This document shows, in pieces, positions 29,518-37,589 of a stretch of DNA of 64,000 nucleotides. The translations under genes were made by a program, and so were the position numbers. Numbering within the stretch: the first letter of the stretch is position 1; each line of letters begins with the position of its first letter. The notes under the pieces were generated by a model. It ran no database searches and had not been told where the DNA came from. It saw nothing but the letters and a program-made list of their open reading frames with translations. The DNA is from Terriglobales bacterium (GTDB taxonomy: Bacteria; Acidobacteriota; Terriglobia; Terriglobales; Acidobacteriaceae): NCBI GenBank assembly GCA_035651995.1, contig DASRER010000042.1:29527-93526 (forward strand), given 5' to 3'.

Positions 29518-29725
29518 GGCGTTCTGTGCCGCGCTAACGCGCGCCTCGTCCCCCGGACGCCCCGTCCCCAGGCCCTTGATTTGGAAATCTTCCGCGCCCG
29601 CGTGGAGTCCCAGAACCCTCGCGGGCGACCGCCCTGCCGCCCTCGTTGGCGCTGGACGGGATTCAACGCCGCCCGCATCGTAGTTTTCCCTTCCGCGTTG
29701 AGCTTTCCTCCCTTAGCATCGCCGA

Positions 29726-31396
29726 ATGCATTCGGCCCTGGTCCGCCACTTAGCCCCGTTCCTCGCCCTCATTGTTATCGCTGCGGTCGCGCACGCCCAA
29801 GGCCCCCTCGACCGCCAGCCCGGACGCAGCGTGGTCCGCGCCGAGCACGGTATGGTCGCAACGTCGCAACCGCTGGCCACGCAGGTGGGCCTCGACGTCC
29901 TCAAGCGCGGCGGCAACGCGGTGGACGCCGCCATCGCCGTCGCCGCCATGCTCAATGTGACCGAGCCGATGATGACCGGCGTCGGCGGCGACATGTTCGC
30001 CATCGTCTACTGGAAGAAAACCGGCGAGCTGAAGGGATTGAACGCCAGCGGCCGCGCCCCGCGCGCCCTCACGCTCGACTACTTCCAGAAGCGCGGCATC
30101 ACGAAGATGCCGCAGTTCGGCATGGAGAGCATCACCGTCCCCGGCGCGTTCGACGGCTGGACCACGCTGCTCGCCAAGTACGGGACCATGAAGCTGCCCG
30201 ACCTGCTGGCGCCGGCGATCGCCACCGCCGAAAACGGCTTCCCGGTGATGGAAAAGTGCGCCGAGGACTGGGAAGAAATCGTCCCGCGGCTGCGCCAGAA
30301 CGCCGACATCGCCGCCCAATACTTACCCGACGGCCGCGCCCCGCATCCCGGCGAAATCTTCCGGGCGCCGAACCTGGCGCGCACGCTGCGCACGCTCGCC
30401 AACGGCGGCCGCGACGCCTTCTACAACGGCGAAGTAGGGCGCCGGATCGTCGCCTACATGCAGTCGCACGGCGGTTTTCTCACCATGGACGACCTGGCTG
30501 CGCAGCACGCTGAGTGGGTTGATCCCATCTCCACCACCTACCGCGGCTACACCGTCTACGAGCTCCCGCCCAACGGGCAGGGAATCACCGTCCTGATCGC
30601 GCTCAACATCCTCGAGGGCTACGACCTGGCGGCGATGAAGTCGCGGCCCGATGCCTACTACCACACGCTCATCGAGGCGCTGAAGGTGGCGTTTGCCGAT
30701 CGCAACCGCTACATCGCCGACCCGAAATTCGCCAGGGTGCCGGTCGCCGAGCTGCTGAGCAAAGACTACGCCGCCCGCCGCCGCCAGCTCATCCGCGCCG
30801 ACGCCGTCCTGAACTCGCCGCCTGCCGGCCTGGCTGCCGCCGCCAGCGAAACCACGTACTTCACCATCGTGGACAAAGACGGCAACGCCGTCTCGTTCAT
30901 CAACTCGCTGTATGAGCACTTCGGCAGCGGCATCGTCGCGGGCGACACGGGGATCATCATGCAGGACCGCGGCGGCGGCTTCTCCCTCGATCCCGCCAGC
31001 CCGAACGTGATCGCGCCCGGCAAGCGGCCGTTCCACACCCTCATCCCGGCCATGGTGTTCAAAGACGGCAAGCTTTTCATGTCCTTCGGCGTGATGGGCG
31101 GCGCCATGCAGGCCCAGGGACACGTCCAGTTGCTCACCAACCTCATCGACCTCGGCATGCCGCTGCAGCAGGCCATGGAAACGCCCCGCTTCCGCTACGA
31201 CGGCGAAGACAAGGTCTACCTCGAAGACGAGATGGGCAGCGACGTCCTGGGCAAACTCATCGCCCGCGGACACAAGCGCCTGCAACCGCGGCGCAACCAG
31301 ATGGGCGGCGGCCAGGCGATCATGATCGACCAGAAGACCGGCGCGCTGCTCGGCGCCTCCGACAACAGAAAGGATGGAATGGCGCTGGGCTGGTAA
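29726..31396 (+). CDS. ggt: Gamma-glutamyltransferase
   Basis: A 556-residue periplasmic Ntn hydrolase that cleaves the gamma-glutamyl bond of glutathione and similar peptides. A signal peptide (ALVRHLAPFLALIVIAAVAHA region) opens it. MVATSQPLATQVGLDVL starts the large subunit. The autocleavage site and catalytic threonine is T376 in ETTYFTIVDKDGN, the usual TTHFxVVD motif with Tyr in place of His. DRGGGFSLDP and the C-terminal GGGQAIMID follow. The protein is probably processed into two subunits. It is convergent with the TfoX-like gene, with a long imperfect hairpin between them. Confidence 0.93.
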   Translation: MHSALVRHLAPFLALIVIAAVAHAQGPLDRQPGRSVVRAEHGMVATSQPLATQVGLDVLKRGGNAVDAAIAVAAMLNVTEPMMTGVGGDMFAIVYWKKTGELKGLNASGRAPRALTLDYFQKRGITKMPQFGMESITVPGAFDGWTTLLAKYGTMKLPDLLAPAIATAENGFPVMEKCAEDWEEIVPRLRQNADIAAQYLPDGRAPHPGEIFRAPNLARTLRTLANGGRDAFYNGEVGRRIVAYMQSHGGFLTMDDLAAQHAEWVDPISTTYRGYTVYELPPNGQGITVLIALNILEGYDLAAMKSRPDAYYHTLIEALKVAFADRNRYIADPKFARVPVAELLSKDYAARRRQLIRADAVLNSPPAGLAAAASETTYFTIVDKDGNAVSFINSLYEHFGSGIVAGDTGIIMQDRGGGFSLDPASPNVIAPGKRPFHTLIPAMVFKDGKLFMSFGVMGGAMQAQGHVQLLTNLIDLGMPLQQAMETPRFRYDGEDKVYLEDEMGSDVLGKLIARGHKRLQPRRNQMGGGQAIMIDQKTGALLGASDNRKDGMALGW

Positions 31397-31410
31397 ACGT
31401 GAAAGGCAAT

Positions 31411-31502
31411 AAAGAACATGAGGCAAAAGTAAGGCCCGAGACACCAGGCGGGCAACACCGCCTGTCCTTGGTCTCTTACTTTTTCCTTTTGCCTTGTTCT
31501 TT
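31411..31502. terminator. Long imperfect hairpin between convergent genes
   Basis: AAAGAACATGAGGCAAAAGT on the left and ACTTTTTCCTTTTGCCTTG then TTCTTT on the right are imperfect inverted copies, with a tighter CAGGCGG-loop-CCGCCTG core near 31445-31464. The right arm encodes the lysine-rich C-terminus of the TfoX-like protein. It probably ends transcription from both sides. Confidence 0.6.
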
Positions 31503-31850
31503 CCCCGAGACGTCCCACGCCTGATTCAGCCACTCGATGGCGTCGTGCAGATCGGCATCTGACCCCATCTGAAATACCGCCCACTGTTGCTTTCCGCCCA
31601 TCACGCCCATGGCGATCCGCTTGTCAGTGGCGACGCGCTGGAAAACCCTCTCCGGCGCGCCCTTGAGCTTGAAGATAAAGCCATTCGCTGTGCGCAAGCC
31701 GCGCGTCCGCGGCAGCGCAGCGAAGATCTGCGCTCCGCGATAGAACGCGCGCATGCCGAACATCGCACGCTCGGAGACGCCCGGCAGGGAAGCGATCTCG
31801 CCGGCCAGCATCGCCGACCAGCGCTGCATCTCGTCGCTGGTCTTGACCAT
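31476..31850 (-). CDS. TfoX N-terminal-domain protein
   Basis: A protein of about 124 residues from ATG 31850 (132 from 31874). The core SERAMFGMRAFYRGAQIFAAL, then GFIFKLKGAPERVFQ and the closing MGGKQQWAVFQM, matches the TfoX N-terminal/MmcQ-like alpha-beta fold. In Proteobacteria TfoX regulates competence, but short stand-alone domains such as this one are widespread with unknown function. The C-terminal GKEQGKRKK is specified by the right arm of a hairpin repeat. No competence genes lie nearby. Confidence 0.75.
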   Translation of the reverse strand: MVKTSDEMQRWSAMLAGEIASLPGVSERAMFGMRAFYRGAQIFAALPRTRGLRTANGFIFKLKGAPERVFQRVATDKRIAMGVMGGKQQWAVFQMGSDADLHDAIEWLNQAWDVSGKEQGKRKK

Positions 31851-31950
31851 CGCCGGCCGTTGGCGCGCATGCATCGCCTTGCGAGGGCCCCGGGTGTGAC
31901 GAGCCTTAGGAATGGGGTTCCTCCGCTTCTCCGCGCCTCTGCGGTGAAAA

Positions 31951-33006
31951 CTAGTTCTTCAAATTCGCCATCAGCCGCTCGATCTCGGCCTTCACGTCGG
32001 CCGTGGGAGGCAGCAGCGGCAGGCGTGGCGGGCCGCCATAGTATCCGTTCAATTCCATGGCGTACTTGAGCCCGGCAATCCCAAACTCAGCGGCCACGCG
32101 CTTCGACGGCCCGGTGATGCGCTCCTGCTTCTCGCGCGCCAGCACTGCATTGCCTTCCTTGAACGCGGTGTAGACCTCGTAACACGCTGTCGGCGCCGCC
32201 GACGCGAACGCCAGCACCGCCCCCACGCCTCCGGCTTCCAGCGACGGCAGCAGCGTATGCGCCGAGCCCACCAGCACCTGGAACCCGACTTCCTTGGAAC
32301 GTGTCTTCAGCTTCGGCGCGGTTGCCACGGCTGCGGGCGGCGACGCGCCAACCAGAGCCGCGGGCGAAATCAGATCGCCGCTACCGCCATTGGCAGGCGC
32401 GGCTTTCATCCGTCCGGTCACGGCGAGAAAAACGTCGGTGACCTCGGCGCTGCGCTTCACATGCCGCGTCGCTTCCACCAGCGCGCGCACTTTCTCCACG
32501 TTGCCGCTCGACTCCTTGATCCCGATGATGTTCCGATGCTCGGCCAGTTGCGCCACCACCTCCACCGGCAGGTCGTAAGCGGTGAAGGGCGGCACGCTGT
32601 AGAGCACCACCGGCAGCGGCGAGCGGTCGGCCACGGTGCGGTAGTAGGCCAGCAGGTTTTCCGGCTTCATCGACGGGCGATAGAAGTGCGGCGTGCGGAC
32701 CAGCGCCGCGTCGTAGCCCAGCTTGGCGGCGTACTCGATGAGCAGCAGCGTGTTGCGCGCCGATTCCACGCCCGTTCCCGCCAGCAGAACTTTCTCCGGT
32801 TCCGCCGCCTCGCGGGCCACGCGCAGCACCTGGCGGTATTCGTCGTCGTTCAGCATCACCGCCTCGCCCGTCGAGCCCAGGATCACCATCCCGGCGACCG
32901 GCGTGCGCGAATACAGCGCCACGTTGTGCTCAAGCTTCTTCGGATAAAACGCGCCGTCGCGGTCAAACGGGGTGGTCAGAGGCGGAAAGATGCCGTGCAG
33001 AAACAT
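31951..33006 (-). CDS. Dihydrodipicolinate synthase-family aldolase with internal insertion
   Basis: A 351-residue TIM-barrel aldolase of the DapA/N-acetylneuraminate lyase group. It has GSTGEAVML, the tyrosine in VVLYSVPPF and the Schiff-base lysine in IIGIKESSGN. About 80 residues separate that lysine from the next family block (VLVGSAHTLLPSLEAGGVGAV), where about 25 are usual, so roughly 55 residues (encoded near 32290-32430) are inserted; these are alanine/proline-rich (NGGSGDLISPAALVGASPP). True DapA would be near 295 residues. Pairing with lysA is tempting, but related KDG, HOGA-type or other keto-acid aldolases are equally possible. Confidence 0.85.
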   Translation of the reverse strand: MFLHGIFPPLTTPFDRDGAFYPKKLEHNVALYSRTPVAGMVILGSTGEAVMLNDDEYRQVLRVAREAAEPEKVLLAGTGVESARNTLLLIEYAAKLGYDAALVRTPHFYRPSMKPENLLAYYRTVADRSPLPVVLYSVPPFTAYDLPVEVVAQLAEHRNIIGIKESSGNVEKVRALVEATRHVKRSAEVTDVFLAVTGRMKAAPANGGSGDLISPAALVGASPPAAVATAPKLKTRSKEVGFQVLVGSAHTLLPSLEAGGVGAVLAFASAAPTACYEVYTAFKEGNAVLAREKQERITGPSKRVAAEFGIAGLKYAMELNGYYGGPPRLPLLPPTADVKAEIERLMANLKN

Positions 33007-33156
33007 GCGAACATTCTACCGCTCCATTCACTACCGACGTCATCCTGAGCGAGCGCGGAGCGCGAGTCGAAGGGTCCCTGCCTCACCCCGGGGTTAAGCT
33101 CTTGGGCGAAGCATTCACCCGCCAGCGCGTCAAGACCTCCAAACTAATCACGCCCG

Positions 33157-33684
33157 CTAGGCCCGCCTTCCTCTCGCGATCGCCGCCCGCGCCTCGCGGT
33201 CGGCGACCTTACGACGCTCGGTCTCGCGCTTGTCCCAGAGCTGTTTGCCCTTGGCCAGGGCGAGTTCCACCTTGACTCGTCCATTCCTGAAGTAGAGCCG
33301 CGTGGGAATCAGCGTGAGCCCGCGCTGCTGGGTCTTGCCGATGAGTTTTTTCAGCTCCTCACGATGGACCAGCAGCTTTCGCGTGCGCAGGGGCTCGTGG
33401 TTGTAGATGTTGCCGTGCTCGTAAGGCCCGATGTGCAGGTTCAGGAGCCAGAGTTCGCCGTCTTTGATGATCCCGTATGCGTCTTTCAGGTTGGCCCGTC
33501 CGGCGCGCACCGACTTGACCTCGGTGCCGAACAGGACGATGCCCGCTTCCATCTTCTCCAGCAGGTGATAGTTGTGCCCGGCGGCGCGGTTCTGGGCCGC
33601 ATCGCGCTCGCCCGCAGCCACCGGATCGCGGCGCACGTTCTTTGGCGGGTTCTGGCGCGCCTGTCTGGTGGTTGGACGGTTCAT
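33157..33684 (-). CDS. smpB: SsrA-binding protein
   Basis: A 175-residue RNA-binding protein that carries tmRNA to stalled ribosomes. The OB-fold core reads HNYHLLEKMEAGIVLFGTEV then KSVRAGRANLKDAYG, continues with LLNLHIGPY and LIPTRLYFRNGRVKVELALA, and ends with the positively charged KGKQLWDKRETERRK tail needed for decoding-centre insertion. The first 35 residues are an arginine/asparagine-rich extension absent from short homologues. I did not find tmRNA in the window. The gene is divergent from the secretin gene with about 150 bases between. Confidence 0.96.
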   Translation of the reverse strand: MNRPTTRQARQNPPKNVRRDPVAAGERDAAQNRAAGHNYHLLEKMEAGIVLFGTEVKSVRAGRANLKDAYGIIKDGELWLLNLHIGPYEHGNIYNHEPLRTRKLLVHREELKKLIGKTQQRGLTLIPTRLYFRNGRVKVELALAKGKQLWDKRETERRKVADREARAAIARGRRA

Positions 33685-33760
33685 GACGTCAAAATGGTCC
33701 GGAATTCATCATCGTAGCAGCACGCCTCATACCCGCCGGCGCGCTTTTGGCGACTTTTGA

Positions 33761-33769
33761 TGCTATACA
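33761..33769 (+). promoter_or_regulatory. Putative extended -10 promoter of the secretin operon
   Basis: TGCTATACA resembles an extended -10 element and lies 65 bases before the secretin ATG; a -35 match is not evident. The AAAGGAG ribosome binding site follows at 33822-33828. Confidence 0.35.
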
Positions 33770-33833
33770 ATAATCGGCCCATGCAATCGAGCTTTTGCGC
33801 GTCGTTCTTCTTCTGTGCATCCAAAGGAGCACG

Positions 33834-36107
33834 ATGAGACGAGCTTTCCCCTGGCTTGCCTTCCTCCTGTTGCTCGCCGTCAGCCTCCCGGCGCTGGCCG
33901 ATAAGGCCAAGGACTTTTTTCAGAAGGGCCGCGCCGCCGAGTCGTCTGAAAAATACGAAGAAGCCTACGACTTCTACCGCCAGGCCCACGCCCTCAAGCC
34001 GCGCGACATCCAGTATCGCGCCGCCTACGAGCGCGCCCGTTTTCTGGCCGCCGCCTCGCACGTCCACAAGGGCCAGTTGCTGCGCGACGCGGGCAAGCTG
34101 CAGGAGGCGATGGCCGAATTCGAGAAAGCTCTCGAAATCGATCCCTCCAGCTTCATCGCCAAGCAGGAGATCAACCGCACGCGCGACATGATCAACGCCG
34201 GCGCCGCGCCGCCCGCCGCCAGGCGCCCGAGCGAGATCACCAGGTCACTGGCCACGGCCCAGGGCCCCGCAGAGCTGCAGCCGCTCTCCACCGCGCCCAT
34301 CACCGCGCTCAACATGAACGATGACGCCAAGATCATCTTTCAGACGCTGGGGCAGCTGGCGGGCATCAACGTGCTGTTCGATCCCGACTACGTTTCGCGC
34401 CGCATACCGGTGAAGCTGGCCAACGTCAGCATCGGCGAAGCGCTCGACATCGTGAGCTTCCAGTCGCGCAGCTTCTGGCGCCCGGTCACATCGAACACCA
34501 TCTTCGTCAGCAACGACACGCAGCAGAAGCGCCGCGACCTGGAGCAGGTCGTCCTGAAGACCTTCTATCTCTCGAACCTGGTGGCGCCCACCGAGGTGCA
34601 GGACGTGACCAACGTCTTGCGCACCGTGCTCGAGATCCAGAAGATGCAGCCGCTGCCTTCGCAGAACGCGATCGTGGTGCGCGACACGCCCGACAAGGTC
34701 GCGCTGGCGCAGAAGCTGATCGACGACTTCGACAAGGCCAAGCCCGAAGTCGTGATCGACGTGGCCGTGTTGCAGGTCCGCCGTGACAAGCTGCGCGACC
34801 TGGGCATCAAACCGCCCACCAGCGCCACCATCGCGCTGCAGAACAACGTTCCGGCCAGCACCGGCACGACCACGACCGGCGGCGGACAATCGGCCAGCGC
34901 CACCAACAGCATCAACCTGAACCAGCTGGCCAACATCAACGCGACCAACTTCCAGGTGACCATCCCGCCGGCCACCGCCACCGCGCTGCTCAACGACAGC
35001 AACTCGCGCGTCATCCAGAACCCGCAAATCCGCGCCACCGACGGCGTGAAGGCCTCGCTCAAGATCGGCGACCGCATTCCCGTTGCCACCGGCTCGTTCC
35101 AGCCGGGCATCGGCGGCGTGGGCGTGAACCCGCTGGTCAACACGCAATTCCAGTACATCGACGTCGGCGTGAACATCGACATTACTCCGCGCGTGTACGC
35201 CGATCGCGAAGTCGGCATGAAGCTCTCGCTGGAAATTTCCTCCGTCACCTCGCAGACCAACATCGGCGGCGTCAACCAGCCCATCATCGGACAGCGCAAG
35301 ATCGAGCACGACATTCGCCTGAAGGAAGGCGAGGTCAACGTCCTCGGCGGCATCCTCGAGCAGCAGGACATTCGCAGCGTCAGCGGCATTCCCGGGCTCG
35401 CCCAGATTCCGTTCTTCAAGTACTTCTTTTCCGATAACAGCAAAGAGATCATCGACAACGAAATCGTCTTCGTGCTGGTGCCGCACATCGTGCGCATTCA
35501 GGACATCAACGACCTGAACCTGCGCGCGCTCGACGTTGGCACCGCCAACGCGGTTGAGTTGCGCCACAAGGCGACGCCCGGTGGCGGCGCGCCGGCGGTC
35601 ACTCCCGCGGCCCAACCCGGGCAGCCATCGCCCCAGCCGCAGCCTGCCACGCCGCCGCCAGCTCCGCCGGCGCCGGCTCGTGGCGAGGGAGCGCCGGTTC
35701 CCGCCTCGCTCGCGTTCGATCCCGCAACCATGGCTCCGGCCGCCAACTCCACGTTCACCATCAACGTGGTCGTGCGCGGCGCGCAGGACCTCTCCACCGT
35801 CCCGGCACAACTCACCTTCGATCCGGCCAAGCTCCAGCTGCTGAACGTCTCGCAGGGCTCGTTCCTCTCGCGCGATGGCCAGGTGGTGGTGCTCACGCAC
35901 CGTGAGGACAACGGCACGATCGTAATGAGCGCTTCACGGCCGCCGCGCACGCCCGGCGTCTCCGGCGACGGCCCCGTCTTTACCCTGACCTTCATGGCCA
36001 AGGAACCCGGCAGCACGAACCTGGTGCTCAGCCGCGGCGCCGGACGCAACAGCGGCGACCAGCCGGTCCCGCTCTCCGGCGCGCAGGCCGTGGTCGCGGT
36101 GCGCTAA
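33834..36107 (+). CDS. Secretin with N-terminal TPR and C-terminal cohesin-like domain
   Basis: A 757-residue outer-membrane channel subunit of the type II/III/IV secretion family. After the signal peptide (MRRAFPWLAFLLLLAVSLPALA) come TPR-like repeats (about 25-110), a secretin-N/STN region (TLGQLAGINVLFDPDYVSRR near 175) and N1-type domains. The secretin core spans about 390-570, with SNSRVIQNPQIRATDG, VGVNIDITPRVY and GLAQIPFFKYFF. A Pro-rich linker (about 595-630) leads to a beta-rich domain with cohesin-like traits (FTINVVVRGAQDLSTVPAQL and LTFDPAKLQLLNV). The ATG at 33834 has AAAGGAG. It leads an operon with two pseudopilin genes, suggesting a type II secretion or type IV pilus-like machine. 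Confidence 0.9.
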   Translation: MRRAFPWLAFLLLLAVSLPALADKAKDFFQKGRAAESSEKYEEAYDFYRQAHALKPRDIQYRAAYERARFLAAASHVHKGQLLRDAGKLQEAMAEFEKALEIDPSSFIAKQEINRTRDMINAGAAPPAARRPSEITRSLATAQGPAELQPLSTAPITALNMNDDAKIIFQTLGQLAGINVLFDPDYVSRRIPVKLANVSIGEALDIVSFQSRSFWRPVTSNTIFVSNDTQQKRRDLEQVVLKTFYLSNLVAPTEVQDVTNVLRTVLEIQKMQPLPSQNAIVVRDTPDKVALAQKLIDDFDKAKPEVVIDVAVLQVRRDKLRDLGIKPPTSATIALQNNVPASTGTTTTGGGQSASATNSINLNQLANINATNFQVTIPPATATALLNDSNSRVIQNPQIRATDGVKASLKIGDRIPVATGSFQPGIGGVGVNPLVNTQFQYIDVGVNIDITPRVYADREVGMKLSLEISSVTSQTNIGGVNQPIIGQRKIEHDIRLKEGEVNVLGGILEQQDIRSVSGIPGLAQIPFFKYFFSDNSKEIIDNEIVFVLVPHIVRIQDINDLNLRALDVGTANAVELRHKATPGGGAPAVTPAAQPGQPSPQPQPATPPPAPPAPARGEGAPVPASLAFDPATMAPAANSTFTINVVVRGAQDLSTVPAQLTFDPAKLQLLNVSQGSFLSRDGQVVVLTHREDNGTIVMSASRPPRTPGVSGDGPVFTLTFMAKEPGSTNLVLSRGAGRNSGDQPVPLSGAQAVVAVR

Positions 36108-36260
36108 GCCATGCTTCGCAGGATCAGAACGGATGTCATGCTGCGCGGGCCCCGGGCGTGTAGCGAGGGGCGGGCCGAAGCATCCCTGCCTGGTTCCGGG
36201 ACTTGGGGCGAGCAGGAACACGCCGCAGGCGCTCCACGTTCACGCCGCGGTCGGTGGGGC

Positions 36261-36722
36261 GTGAACGTCGGGAAACGGCGCTCCCAGCGCGGTCTCACTC
36301 TGGTCGAGCTGATCGTGGCCATCACCATCCTGGCCGTCCTGACCAGCGCGGCCATTCCCATCGTGCGCATCCAGATCGTGCGGGAAAAGGAGCGCGAGCT
36401 ACGGCGCGACCTGTGGGAGATGCGCGACGCCATTGACCGCTACAAAGATGCCGCCGACCGCGGCGCTTTCCAAACCAAGCTGGGCAGCGAAGGTTACCCG
36501 CCCGATCTGGAAACGCTGGTGAACGGCGTGGACGTGCAGGGCAAGAAACTCCGCTTCCTGCGCCGCATCCCGGTTGACCCGATGACCGGCAAGAACGAAT
36601 GGGGCCTCCGCAGCATGCAGGACGATCCCGAATCCGACTCCTGGGGCGGCCAGAATGTGTTCGACGTGCACTCGAAAGCGGAGGGCACGGCGCTGGATGG
36701 GACGAAGTACAAGGAGTGGTGA
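36261..36722 (+). CDS. Pseudopilin, GspG-like (first copy)
   Basis: From GTG 36261 the protein is 153 residues, with an 11-residue leader VNVGKRRSQRG ahead of a prepilin-peptidase site and hydrophobic helix G|LTLVELIVAITILAVLTSA, including the Glu+5. The C-terminal part (LRRDLWEMRDAIDRYKDAADR, GYPPDLETLVNGV, RRIPVDPMTGKNEWGLRS) follows the GspG/major pseudopilin plan with its PxxP/DP(M/F) region. A longer frame opens at ATG 36111, but its extra 50 residues are encoded by dispersed-repeat DNA. The gene is followed after 48 bases by the four-helix-bundle gene. Confidence 0.88.
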   Translation: MNVGKRRSQRGLTLVELIVAITILAVLTSAAIPIVRIQIVREKERELRRDLWEMRDAIDRYKDAADRGAFQTKLGSEGYPPDLETLVNGVDVQGKKLRFLRRIPVDPMTGKNEWGLRSMQDDPESDSWGGQNVFDVHSKAEGTALDGTKYKEW

Positions 36723-36730
36723 AGAGCCAG

Positions 36731-36755
36731 GTTTCACGTTTCACGTTTCGCGTTT
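36731..36755. repeat. Left copy of inverted repeat flanking the four-helix-bundle gene
   Basis: The run GTTTCACGTTTCACG followed by TTTCGCGTTT is a seven-base-period repeat. Its last 19 bases (36737-36755) are an exact inverted match to 37155-37173 on the other side of the gene at 36771-37148. Confidence 0.85.
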
Positions 36756-36770
36756 AACGACACTAAGGAA

Positions 36771-37148
36771 ATGGGACACTCATACAAAGACTTGATCGCG
36801 TGGCAGAAGGCGCGAAAGCTCGCGGCCGAAGTGTATCGAGTTACCCAAGACTTTCCTGTAAAGGAGATGTACGGGCTTACGGCGCAGCTTCGCCGCGCCG
36901 CCATTTCCGTGGTGTCCAATATTGCCGAAGGCCAGGGAAGGTTGACCAAAGGTGAATTCATTCACTTCCTCGGTCAGGCGCGCGGTTCGCTACTGGAGGT
37001 CGAAACGCAACTATTTGTCGCATTCGACCTTGGCTATCTCTCGGAAGCTGACCTCAAGAGAATGGAGCGGGAAACTGGTGACGTCCTTGGCCTAGTGAAC
37101 CGGCTGATTGCCTCACTCAGAGCTAGAGCTGCGGGGGCAGAAACGTGA
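36771..37148 (+). CDS. Four-helix-bundle (S23/IVS-type) protein
   Basis: A 125-residue all-helical protein of the family first seen as the ORF in 23S rRNA intervening sequences. Signatures are YKDLIAWQKARKLAAEVY at the start, FPVKEMYGLTAQLRRAAISV, SNIAEGQGR and FLGQARGSLLEVETQL. Members are found as solitary genes in many genomes; function is unknown and nucleic-acid or ribosome association has been proposed. Here it interrupts a run of pseudopilin genes, is flanked by inverted repeats, and its TGA overlaps a possible GTG of the next pseudopilin. Its GC content is visibly lower than that of its neighbours. Confidence 0.9.
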   Translation: MGHSYKDLIAWQKARKLAAEVYRVTQDFPVKEMYGLTAQLRRAAISVVSNIAEGQGRLTKGEFIHFLGQARGSLLEVETQLFVAFDLGYLSEADLKRMERETGDVLGLVNRLIASLRARAAGAET

Positions 37149-37173
37149 AACGTGAAACGCGAAACGTGAAACG
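37141..37173. repeat. Right copy of inverted repeat flanking the four-helix-bundle gene
   Basis: AAACGTGAAACGTGAAACG and CGAAACGTGAAACG overlap here in a seven-base period. Positions 37155-37173 are the inverse of 36737-36755. The repeat contains the stop codon of the four-helix gene and both possible start codons (GTG 37145, GTG 37166) of the second pseudopilin. Confidence 0.85.
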
Positions 37174-37558
37174 GTTCCAGCGCGGCTTCACCCTCATCGA
37201 GCTGATGATCGTCATCAGCATCATCGTCATCCTCATTTCCGCCGCGATGCCGATGTACAACCAGTCCATCATCCGGGCGCGCGAGGCGGTGCTGCGCGAC
37301 GACCTTTTCACCCTGCGCTCGGTCATCGACCAGTTCACCCTCGACAAGCAGCGCGCACCGCAATCACTCGACGAACTCGTGCAGGAGCACTACCTCAAGG
37401 CGATTCCGAAAGACCCATTCACCAACTCATCGGAGACCTGGCAGGTCACGCAGGAAGACACCATCATGAGCGTGGACCAGACGCAGCCCGGCATCAGCGA
37501 CGTCCACAGCGGCTCCAATCTGGTCGGCTCCGACGGCAGCGCCTACAGCTCCTGGTAA
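37166..37558 (+). CDS. Pseudopilin, GspG-like (second copy)
   Basis: From GTG 37166 it has the short classical leader VKRFQRG, then F|TLIELMIVISIIVILISAA with Glu+5, and is 130 residues; GTG 37145 would add seven repeat-encoded residues (KRETRNV). The globular part (LRDDLFTLRSVIDQFTLDKQ, APQSLDELVQEHYLKAIPKDPFT, and the C-terminal GSDGSAYSSW) closely parallels the first pseudopilin and GspG. The two copies in one operon probably assemble into the same pseudopilus with the secretin upstream. Its translation start has been remade or at least bordered by the repeat at 37141-37173. Confidence 0.88.
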   Translation: MKRFQRGFTLIELMIVISIIVILISAAMPMYNQSIIRAREAVLRDDLFTLRSVIDQFTLDKQRAPQSLDELVQEHYLKAIPKDPFTNSSETWQVTQEDTIMSVDQTQPGISDVHSGSNLVGSDGSAYSSW

Positions 37559-37589
37559 CCACGGCGACACGGACAATACGGAGGACGCG

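Noticed and set aside
33685..33833. tmRNA gene next to smpB
   Set aside because: The short gap has no tRNA-Ala-like acceptor halves or tag frame.
36111..36260. 50-residue N-terminal extension of the first pseudopilin
   Set aside because: Encoded by dispersed-repeat DNA and incompatible with a prepilin leader; GTG 36261 gives a normal short leader.
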